Of a stretch of DNA of 12,766 nt, positions 6,405-12,766 are shown piece by piece (within the stretch, counting starts at the first letter, position 1; each line of letters opens with the position of its first letter). The position numbers were made by a program, and so were the translations under genes. Source of the DNA: DATKCA01 sp035544675 (GTDB lineage: Bacteria; Acidobacteriota; Thermoanaerobaculia; Gp7-AA8). The notes beneath the pieces are model-generated. The model saw nothing but the letters and a program-made list of their open reading frames with translations, did not search any database and was not told the DNA's origin. The DNA lies in contig DATKCA010000227.1 of NCBI GenBank assembly GCA_035544675.1, positions 1 through 12,766 of the forward strand, in the 5' to 3' direction.

Positions 6405-8840
6405 TCACTGCTCAGTGATCCTGATCTCCGTCCGCACGAAGCGGTCGGGCATGGTGATGACGATCGCGCCGTCCTTCATCGTCCAGCTCTTCTCTTCACC
6501 GTTGACCAGGACGCGTTCCGCCGCCCCGGGCCACCGCACCGCGATCTGAATGTCACGCGCCTGCGGCCGATAGCTTCCCTCCGGCGCCGCGATCTCGATC
6601 ACCAGTGCCGGCCCGTCCTGCCGCGCCGCGAACCGCCGCCGGGCGAACACGCCGGTCCGGTACTGGAAACTGCCGCCGTCGTCTTCATACAGCCACCGTT
6701 CCGTGGTCCCGCCCGCGAACAGCGTGACCTCGAGCGGCTTCCCCCGCATCTCGGCGGTGTGCTGCACGACCGGCTGCGCGAACACGAACGCGCCGCCGCG
6801 CACGAACAGAGGAATCGACGCCAGGGTGACCGGAACGGTGATCCACTTCCCTCCTTCGTGCGGCGCGCCGGTCCAGTAGTCGTACCAGATGCCGCGCGGA
6901 AGGTACACGCCGCGCCTGGTGATTCCCTCGCGGAGGACCGGCGCGATCAGAAGGTCCGAACCGAACAGAAACTGATCGTCGATCCCGTGCAGCACCGGAT
7001 CGTCAGGGAACTCGAGCATGAGCGGCCGCATGGCCGGGATCCCGGTCTCGGCAGCCTCGCGCATCGCACTGTAGATGTGGGGAAGGAGCTGGTAGCGCAG
7101 CTCGATGGCGCGGCGGTTGAGCGCCTCGTGCGCCGCGCCGTACGACCACGGCTCCTGATCGGGCGTGCCGAACGCCGTGTGCGCGCGCATGAACGGATAG
7201 AACACCCCGGCCTGCAGCCATCGCGTAAACAGCTCCGCGCTGGGCGCCTCGATGAATCCGCCGATGTCCGCTCCGACGAAGGGGAATCCCGACAACCCCA
7301 TGCCCAGGAGCATGGGGATGCTGGAGCGGAGCGCGGTCCAGTCGCTGACGTTGTCGCCCGGCCAGAGCGCGGCGTAGCGCTGCCCGCCGGCGAACGACGC
7401 GCGCGTCAGGATGAAGGGCCGCTCGTCCGGTCGCAGCCGGAGAAGCCCCTCGTACGTCGACCGCGTCATCAGCATCCCATAGACGTTGTGCACCTCGCGG
7501 TGATCCGACGGCTGTCCCTCGTTGTGGTGCCGCACGTCCAGCGGCATCGTCCCGCCCGGCACATCGAAGATGGCCGGCTCGTTCATGTCATTCCAGATGC
7601 CGGCAACGCCGGCGCTGAGCAGCCCTGCGTGCAGGCCGCCCCACCACGCGCGCGCCGCCGGCCTGCTGAAGTCGGGAAACACGCTGGGCCCGCCGCCCTC
7701 GGCCTGGGCAGGCCACACCGGCGCCTCGTAGATCGAGCCGTCGGGATTCTTCACGAGGTGATCGCCGGCCAGACCGGTGTCGTACGGCGCATATCCCGCT
7801 TCTTTTTTGGGATGGGGATCGACGATCGTCACGGTGCGGAAACCCTGCTTGCGCAGATCGCCGATGAGACGGGCCGGATCGGGAAACCGCGCCGCGTCCC
7901 ACGTGAACGGCTTGTATCGGTCCTGGTAGTGAATGTCGAGCCAGATGGCATCCGCGGGGATGGCGCGCATCCGGAAGTTGTCGGCGATGAAGCGGACCCT
8001 GCTCTCCGGGTAATAGCTCCACCGGCACTGGTGATAGCCGAGCGCCCACAGCGGCGGAAGCGGCATGCGTCCGGTCAGGGCCGTGTAGCGCTCGATGACC
8101 TTCCTGGGCTCGGGACCGTAGATGAAGTAGTAGTCGAGCGCGCCGCCCTCCGCGCCGAACGACAGCACGCCTTCCGTCTGATGCCCGATGTCGAAGTTGC
8201 TGCGGAACGTGTTGTCGAGAAAGATCCCGTGCGCGACTCCCCTGCGCATGGAGATGTAGAACGGCACGGAGGCGTAGAGCGGATCGGTGCCCGCGTCGTA
8301 GCCGTAGGTATCGCTGTTCCACATCGTGAAGCTGTAGCCGCCCAGCTTCCAGCCGCGCTTGTTGAGCGGCCCGACCTTCTCGCCGAGGCCGTAGATGTTC
8401 TCATCGTCGCGGAGGCGTTTGGCGACGCGGATGGCTTTGCCGTCGATGACGGTCCCCCGTTGAGAGTCATCTTCGTCGAGCGACTGGCCCTGGCGCGAGG
8501 CGAAGGCGACGCGGAACGGGGCGTGCTGCACGGTCACGCGCAGCGTGCTGGTGGAGAGGGTCGAGCGCCCTTCCTCGCTCGAGAACGCGGCGGCGGCCGG
8601 CTCACCGAGGTCGCGATTGATCACGGCGTAAGAGTGATCGCGGCCCTCGCCGCCGGGGGAGACGCGGACGCGGATCACATCCGGCGAGAGCGCGGTGACG
8701 AGGGCGACCGCCCGCGCATTCTCGAACCGCAACGAGCTCCCCTGGCGCGATGGCGCGGGCATGTCGCCGAGCGGCGTCCATTCCCCGCGCGCAGGAATGG
8801 CGGCCGAGACGAGAAGCAGAAACGCCGCGATGGCTCGCAC
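6405..8840 (-). CDS. Secreted GH31 family alpha-glucosidase-like glycoside hydrolase, 811 aa
   Basis: A signal peptide, MRAIAAFLLLVSAAIPARG, is followed by the GH31 N-terminal beta-sandwich (to about residue 250) with the YGLGEKVGPLNKRG loop. The catalytic barrel begins LPPLWALGYHQCRWSYYPE. The nucleophile is D418 in GIWNDMNEP, the GH31 signature of alpha-glucosidases rather than alpha-xylosidases. The acid/base is D496 in WPGDNVSDW, with R480 (ILTRASFAG) and the RAHTAFGTPDQEPW histidine also conserved. C-terminal beta domains complete a normal-length enzyme. It should release glucose from the non-reducing ends of alpha-glucosides in the periplasm or outside. The GTG at 8840 is the only start before an upstream in-frame stop; it has no Shine-Dalgarno but a TAGAAT 7 nt upstream, so the message may be leaderless. 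The gene overlaps or nearly touches DUF5916 downstream. The exact substrate (maltose, isomaltose, nigerose) cannot be read from sequence. Confidence 0.95.
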   Translation of the reverse strand: MRAIAAFLLLVSAAIPARGEWTPLGDMPAPSRQGSSLRFENARAVALVTALSPDVIRVRVSPGGEGRDHSYAVINRDLGEPAAAAFSSEEGRSTLSTSTLRVTVQHAPFRVAFASRQGQSLDEDDSQRGTVIDGKAIRVAKRLRDDENIYGLGEKVGPLNKRGWKLGGYSFTMWNSDTYGYDAGTDPLYASVPFYISMRRGVAHGIFLDNTFRSNFDIGHQTEGVLSFGAEGGALDYYFIYGPEPRKVIERYTALTGRMPLPPLWALGYHQCRWSYYPESRVRFIADNFRMRAIPADAIWLDIHYQDRYKPFTWDAARFPDPARLIGDLRKQGFRTVTIVDPHPKKEAGYAPYDTGLAGDHLVKNPDGSIYEAPVWPAQAEGGGPSVFPDFSRPAARAWWGGLHAGLLSAGVAGIWNDMNEPAIFDVPGGTMPLDVRHHNEGQPSDHREVHNVYGMLMTRSTYEGLLRLRPDERPFILTRASFAGGQRYAALWPGDNVSDWTALRSSIPMLLGMGLSGFPFVGADIGGFIEAPSAELFTRWLQAGVFYPFMRAHTAFGTPDQEPWSYGAAHEALNRRAIELRYQLLPHIYSAMREAAETGIPAMRPLMLEFPDDPVLHGIDDQFLFGSDLLIAPVLREGITRRGVYLPRGIWYDYWTGAPHEGGKWITVPVTLASIPLFVRGGAFVFAQPVVQHTAEMRGKPLEVTLFAGGTTERWLYEDDGGSFQYRTGVFARRRFAARQDGPALVIEIAAPEGSYRPQARDIQIAVRWPGAAERVLVNGEEKSWTMKDGAIVITMPDRFVRTEIRITEQ

Positions 8841-8847
8841 GCGCCGG

Positions 8848-8853
8848 ATTCTA
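8848..8853 (-). promoter_or_regulatory. Candidate -10 (TAGAAT) for a leaderless GH31 transcript
   Basis: TAGAAT on the minus strand ends 7 nt before the GTG at 8840, the same geometry as TATAGT before the DUF5996 start. There is no Shine-Dalgarno for GH31, and no recognisable -35 at 16-18 bp. The 97-bp divergent region 8841-8937 otherwise shows only the AGGAGG (8926-8931) ribosome binding site of the S9 peptidase; I saw no convincing promoter for the latter. Confidence 0.4.
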
Positions 8854-8937
8854 GATCACGCGCCCGGGAGGGACTTCCCACATTGCCCGAACGCGGGATA
8901 AGGTCTGCCGAACCGGCCACGGGCCAGGAGGTCTCTC

Positions 8938-11346
8938 ATGCATCGCTTGTTCATCACCTTGTTCGCGATCGCTCTCGCGTCCACCCCCGCCCTCTCCCAG
9001 GACGACTCGTACAAGGTGCCTCCGAAAGACATCATCGACGTCGTCGACGCGCCGCTGACTCCGACGCTCGTCCCGGGGTGGGGCGACTGGGGGGTCCTGT
9101 ACGAGCCGCCGCTGCTGTTGACGGTCAGCGATCTGTCCCAGCCGGAGCTCAAGCTGGCCGGGCTGCGCTTCAATCCGCGCAGTCACGAGCAGACCCGCGC
9201 ACCATACGGGCGTGATCTGCGGCTCCTCCGTTTCTCGAGCGGGGAGCAGCGCGCGATCTCCGGGCTTCCCTCGCCGCTGCGGGCGCGCAACGTGACGTGG
9301 TCTCCGGACGGCGCCCGTCTGGCGTTCAGCGCCGCCACCGCGGAGGGCGTCGAGCTTTGGGTGGTCGACGCTGCGACCGCATCGGCGCGCCGAGTGGGCT
9401 CGCTGCTCCTCAATGCCAGTTCGCCGTCGCGGCCGTTCCACTGGCTTTCCGACAGCGCCAGCATCCTGGCGCGGACGGTGCCTTCTCAGCGTGGCGCGGA
9501 GCCGGTCGAACCGCGCGTTCCCGCCGGGCCGGTGATTCAGGAGAACGCGGGCCGCCGCACTCCGGCCCGGACGTATCAGGATCTGCTCAAGGGTCCGTAC
9601 GACGCCGCGCTGTACGAGCACCACGTCCAGTCGCAGCTCGCGCTGGTCACGCTCGAGGGCACCACCCGCCTCCTCGGCACCCCGGCGCTGATCGTTCGAG
9701 CCGAGCCTTCGCCCGACGCGAACTACTTCCTTGTGGAGAGCGTGCACCGTCCGTTCTCGTACGTCGTCCCGGAGTTCCGCTTCCCGCGGCGCATCGAGGT
9801 GTGGGACCGCGAGGGGACCGTGGTGCGCGAGGTGGCCGACCTCCCGCTCGCGGACGCGGTGGCGACCGACTTCGACGCGGTCCGCGAGGGGCCGCGCAGC
9901 GCCGGCTGGCGCGCCGATCGTCCCGCCACGTTGTACTGGGTCGAGGCGCTCGACAAGGGGAATGCCCGCAGCGAAGCGGCGCTGCGTGACCGCATCGTGA
10001 CGCTCGCCTCGCCGTTCCGTGGTGAACCGCAGCAGCTCGTCACGCTCGCGCTCCGCTTCAGGGCCATCCAGTGGGAAAGCGACGACCTGGCGCTCGTCGA
10101 GGAATCGTGGTGGAAGACGCGACGGACTCGTACCTGGCGCGTGCGTCCCGGCCAGCCGGATGCGAAACCGGAGCTGATCTTCGACCGCTCGTCGGAGGAC
10201 CGGTACGCCGATCCGGGCAACCCGGTGGTGCGGGCGAATGGGCAGGGCGTTCTGGTCCTCAGGCGCACGAGGGACACGATCTTTCTGTTCGGCCAGGGAG
10301 CTTCGCCGGAGGGCAACCGCCCGTTCGTCGACAGTCTCAACCTGAAGACGAAGAGGGCGGCCCGGCTCTGGCAGTCCGAAGCGCCGCACTACGAATTCCC
10401 GGTCATGATGCGCGACGACAGGACCGTGATCACGCGGCGGGAGTCGGTGAACACACCGCCGAACTATTTCCGGCGCGACCTTCGCGCGAAGTCAATGCGC
10501 GCGCTGACGAGCTTTCCGCACCCGACGCCGCAGCTCGCCGCCGTGCAGAAGGAGCTGATCCGCTACAAGCGGGCCGACGGAATCGACCTGACCGCGACGC
10601 TCTATCTCCCTCCCGGCTACGACGCCGCGCGGGACGGCCGCCTGCCCGTCCTCATGTGGGCCTATCCGACCGAGTTCAAGAGCGCGAGCGCGGCCGGGCA
10701 GGTCACCGACTCGCCGTATCGCTTCGTGCGCGTGAGCCCGATGTCTCCTCTGCCGTGGCTCGTGCGCGGCTACGCGATCCTCGATGACCCGTCGATCCCC
10801 ATTGTCGGTGAGGGCGATCGGGAGCCGAACGACACGTACGTCGATCAACTCGTTGCCGGCGCGAAGGCGGCCATCGACGAAGTGGTGCGCCGCGGCGTCG
10901 GTGACCGTGACCGCATCGCCATCGGCGGCCACTCGTACGGCGCGTTCATGGCGGCCAACCTGCTGGCGCACAGCGATCTGTTCCGCGCCGGCATCGCCCG
11001 CAGCGGCGCGTACAACCGGACGCTGACGCCGTTCAGCTTCCAGGCCGAGGAGCGGACGTTCTGGCAGGCCGCCGACACGTACATGCGGATGTCGCCGTTC
11101 ACACACGCGGACAAGATCAACGAGCCTCTGCTGATGACGCACGGTGTCGACGACAACAACACGGGAACGTTCCCCATCCAGAGCGAGCGTCTCTTCGCGG
11201 CCATGAAAGGCCTCGGCGGCACGGTGCGGCTGGTCATGCTGCCGTTCGAGTCCCACGGCTATCGAGCGCGCGAGTCGGTCATGCACATGCTCTGGGAGAT
11301 CGACCGCTGGCTGGAGACGTACGTGAAGACGCCGAAGCGCGAGTGA
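8938..11346 (+). CDS. Secreted S9 family (prolyl oligopeptidase / glutamyl-endopeptidase-like) serine peptidase, 802 aa
   Basis: A clear signal peptide (MHRLFITLFAIALASTPALS, then QDD) directs export. Residues about 25-560 form a beta-propeller with WSPDG-type blades, for example NVTWSPDGARLAFS. The C-terminal alpha/beta-hydrolase domain starts near RYKRADGIDLTATLYLPPGY. The triad is S666 in GGHSYGAFM, D738 in HGVDDNNTGTFP and H773 in FESHGYRARES. The PPKDIIDVVDAPLTP opening and the PIVGEGDREPNDTYVDQL segment resemble the S9D glutamyl endopeptidases of plant chloroplasts and their bacterial homologues, so cleavage after Glu is likelier than after Pro (inference). AGGAGG 6 nt upstream fixes the ATG. 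It stands alone on the plus strand, divergent from GH31 and convergent with the DUF3179 gene. Likely role: periplasmic or extracellular protein and peptide breakdown. Confidence 0.95.
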   Translation: MHRLFITLFAIALASTPALSQDDSYKVPPKDIIDVVDAPLTPTLVPGWGDWGVLYEPPLLLTVSDLSQPELKLAGLRFNPRSHEQTRAPYGRDLRLLRFSSGEQRAISGLPSPLRARNVTWSPDGARLAFSAATAEGVELWVVDAATASARRVGSLLLNASSPSRPFHWLSDSASILARTVPSQRGAEPVEPRVPAGPVIQENAGRRTPARTYQDLLKGPYDAALYEHHVQSQLALVTLEGTTRLLGTPALIVRAEPSPDANYFLVESVHRPFSYVVPEFRFPRRIEVWDREGTVVREVADLPLADAVATDFDAVREGPRSAGWRADRPATLYWVEALDKGNARSEAALRDRIVTLASPFRGEPQQLVTLALRFRAIQWESDDLALVEESWWKTRRTRTWRVRPGQPDAKPELIFDRSSEDRYADPGNPVVRANGQGVLVLRRTRDTIFLFGQGASPEGNRPFVDSLNLKTKRAARLWQSEAPHYEFPVMMRDDRTVITRRESVNTPPNYFRRDLRAKSMRALTSFPHPTPQLAAVQKELIRYKRADGIDLTATLYLPPGYDAARDGRLPVLMWAYPTEFKSASAAGQVTDSPYRFVRVSPMSPLPWLVRGYAILDDPSIPIVGEGDREPNDTYVDQLVAGAKAAIDEVVRRGVGDRDRIAIGGHSYGAFMAANLLAHSDLFRAGIARSGAYNRTLTPFSFQAEERTFWQAADTYMRMSPFTHADKINEPLLMTHGVDDNNTGTFPIQSERLFAAMKGLGGTVRLVMLPFESHGYRARESVMHMLWEIDRWLETYVKTPKRE

Positions 11347-11416
11347 GACCGGAAGTGACCGACGACGGGCCTGCGCGGGATTCAAAAAGGTGGAGGGAGG
11401 CGTCGGTTTTCCGGTT
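11347..11416. terminator. Two-segment stem-loop between convergent genes, possible bidirectional terminator
   Basis: Two 8-bp inverted pairs are nested: GACCGGAA (11347-11354) with TTCCGGTT (11409-11416), and GACCGACG (11357-11364) with CGTCGGTT (11401-11408). Each is perfect apart from one terminal G:T. The stems are separated by a 2-nt bulge on one side and are contiguous on the other, with a 36-nt loop. The structure starts right after the peptidase stop and ends 12 nt before the DUF3179 stop. No U-run follows, so intrinsic termination is uncertain. Confidence 0.4.
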
Positions 11417-11428
11417 TCAGATGGCCGC

Positions 11429-12766
11429 TCACTCGCTTCTGTAGATCTCCGTCCCGGGATGGATTCCGTACCACCCAAACCAATAGGCCCGCACGGCCGG
11501 CAGCCGCTCGAGACGCGTTCCACCCGGCGAGACGAGCGCTTCCTCCTCCGTCATGAACCGCTCACCCGCCGATGAGTCGACGAGCGCATCACCGTCCCTC
11601 GTGAATCGCCGGGAGCCGATCGCGTAGGCTCGAACCGACTCACTCTTCGGATCGGTGAGGATCAACACCGCGTCGCCGCGGATGGAATCAGTCAGCAGAG
11701 GCCGGGCCACGAGCGCCTGCAGCGGGTAGATCTTTCTTCCCTTCGCCGTCTCGACGACATAGATCCACTCCTTGGCCTCCAGCGCCGCGGACCGCTTCCA
11801 GACCGGAAACATCGTCCCCTCGCTCGCGAAATACGCTCCGTACGCGGCGCCTGGACGGTAATCGCGCATGTGACCGGTATCGAGCGACAGCACTTCGGTT
11901 CCGGGGTGCCGCGTGCGCCACTCCCGCCATGTGGTGATCGTCATCGGCAGAACTCTCAGCTTCTTTCCTTTCCCCACAAGAGGACCGATGACCGGCTCTC
12001 CGGTCAGGTGGCTCCAGAGAGAATTCGTCTGCCGGTCGTACATCAGCTTGTTCGAGCGGTAGAGAAGCCCCGACGAGCCGAACGTGTACACCTCTCCGGG
12101 CCCGATCGCGGTCTCGTACAGGATGGGGGAGCCGCAGAGAGTGCAGTAGGCGAGCGAGACGTGGCGTCCCGCGATCCGGTCGTTGACCATCTCATGCCAG
12201 TCGAGGATGCGCTGCGGGTAGGCGCGCGCCACTCCGCCGGACCTCACGCCGAAGACGGTCTCGTCCTCGGTGAGGTACTCCGCCCGCGCGGCCGGGATGA
12301 CGCGCGGATTCTCGAGCGAGGGGATGCCGTCCTTGCGCACGCCGCCGGAAACGACCTCCTCGAGGCGAATGGTCCGCGGCGCGGCCTCACGGAAAAATGC
12401 GGCAAAGGCCGGATCGATCCGCGCATATTGCGATGCCTTGAACGCGGCGTACCCTTTTTTCGGCACGATCTCCTCACGCCGCCCGATGGCCTCGATCCAG
12501 AGCTTGTAGGACGTCCCGTGCCGCTCACCCAGAAGCGTCTCCAGAACCGCGGCGGCATCGGGCCGTCCCGCTCTGCTGAAGAACATGACTTCGAGAAGCG
12601 CAGGAGCGAGGCTGCGGTCCGCGGCCGCGATCAGGGTGTCGCGGGCCGCGCGTCGGACGGATGCGTCGTCGGAGAAGAGTTGCGCGATGAGGTCATAAGC
12701 GCGGCGTGACGAGAGCTCGGCGGCGCCGGCGCCTGCCGCCACGGTGGCCAGCACGACTGCGATCAG
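11429..12766 (-). CDS. DUF3179 domain-containing protein, 5' end beyond window (445 residues visible)
   Basis: The frame is open through the right edge; the first visible residues LIAVVLATVAAGAGAAEL look like the hydrophobic part and cleavage region of a signal peptide, so only a few N-terminal residues are probably missing. An internal GTG at 12754 would cut that segment and is unlikely to be the start. A helical region with possible HEAT-like character (ASVRRAARDTLIAAADRSLA) precedes the DUF3179 core: GIPSLENPRVIPAARAEYLT, VFGVRSGGVARAYPQRIL, DWHEMVND, the family hallmark AYCTLCGSPILYE (cysteines at visible residues 208 and 211), then TFGSSGLLYRSNKLMYDRQT and SLWSHLTGEP. The reaction is unknown; conserved WHE and CxxC suggest a metal or redox site (inference). 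Such proteins are typically exported. It converges on the S9 peptidase. Confidence 0.93.
   Translation of the reverse strand: MIAVVLATVAAGAGAAELSSRRAYDLIAQLFSDDASVRRAARDTLIAAADRSLAPALLEVMFFSRAGRPDAAAVLETLLGERHGTSYKLWIEAIGRREEIVPKKGYAAFKASQYARIDPAFAAFFREAAPRTIRLEEVVSGGVRKDGIPSLENPRVIPAARAEYLTEDETVFGVRSGGVARAYPQRILDWHEMVNDRIAGRHVSLAYCTLCGSPILYETAIGPGEVYTFGSSGLLYRSNKLMYDRQTNSLWSHLTGEPVIGPLVGKGKKLRVLPMTITTWREWRTRHPGTEVLSLDTGHMRDYRPGAAYGAYFASEGTMFPVWKRSAALEAKEWIYVVETAKGRKIYPLQALVARPLLTDSIRGDAVLILTDPKSESVRAYAIGSRRFTRDGDALVDSSAGERFMTEEEALVSPGGTRLERLPAVRAYWFGWYGIHPGTEIYRSE

Noticed and set aside
8881..8925. Promoter for the S9 peptidase (TTGCCC and GATAAG words)
   Set aside because: The spacing between these words is far from 17 bp and neither matches well; not strong enough to list.
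6351..9215. A 954-codon open frame on the plus strand opposite GH31
   Set aside because: It is antisense to a GH31 enzyme with intact catalytic motifs and signal peptide. The translation is Arg/His/Val-rich without any domain, as expected from the GC-skewed complementary frame.
8851..10389. A 512-codon minus-strand frame opposite the S9 peptidase
   Set aside because: No recognisable domain or start signal, and the plus strand carries a full-length peptidase with strong ribosome binding site and triad.

Overview
The window is gene-dense, very GC-rich bacterial chromosome. It encodes a periplasmic/outer-membrane protein set typical of Acidobacteriota, most likely a Vicinamibacteria-type soil lineage. 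The evidence is a DUF5916 outer-membrane protein with a CBM9-like N-terminus, a DUF3179 protein, a secreted S9 peptidase of the glutamyl-endopeptidase type, and GC-rich palindromic intergenic repeats. Gemmatimonadota is the main alternative. There is no tRNA, rRNA, CRISPR array, phage module or intact insertion sequence.

Layout. (1) 1-1731, minus strand: DUF5996 protein, then a small UBP-type zinc finger, then a DsbA/thioredoxin-like protein cut by the left edge. The junctions are TAG|ATG with no gap and a GTGA overlap, so the three are probably translationally coupled. The DsbA-like protein probably continues into an NhaA-type antiporter. (2) 1732-1922: a composite repeat region with a 7-bp tandem array, a 12-bp tandem pair and a 46-bp near-perfect palindrome. 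(3) 1923-3807: a MarR regulator (minus) divergent from a YceI-pirin operon (plus). Its promoter region is compact and AT-richer than its surroundings, and is a candidate autoregulatory operator. (4) 3823-8840, minus strand: a secreted GH31 alpha-glucosidase-like enzyme translationally coupled to the DUF5916 protein. A short repeat-like element lies inside the first codons of the DUF5916 gene. (5) 8938-11346, plus: a secreted S9 prolyl-oligopeptidase-family peptidase, divergent from GH31. (6) 11429-12766, minus: a DUF3179 protein whose 5' end lies beyond the window, convergent with the peptidase across a two-segment stem-loop.

How the genes work together. GH31 and DUF5916 look like an envelope unit for alpha-glucosides. 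MarR-YceI-pirin looks like a small stress- or ligand-responsive cassette. The zinc finger and DsbA-like genes form a coupled unit of unknown purpose. I found no clear novel defence or biosynthetic system. The most interesting signals are the composite repeat/palindrome, the matching leaderless-promoter geometry at two genes, the repeat-derived start of the DUF5916 gene, and the tight linkage of a bacterial UBP zinc finger to a thioredoxin (probably NhaA-fused) gene.
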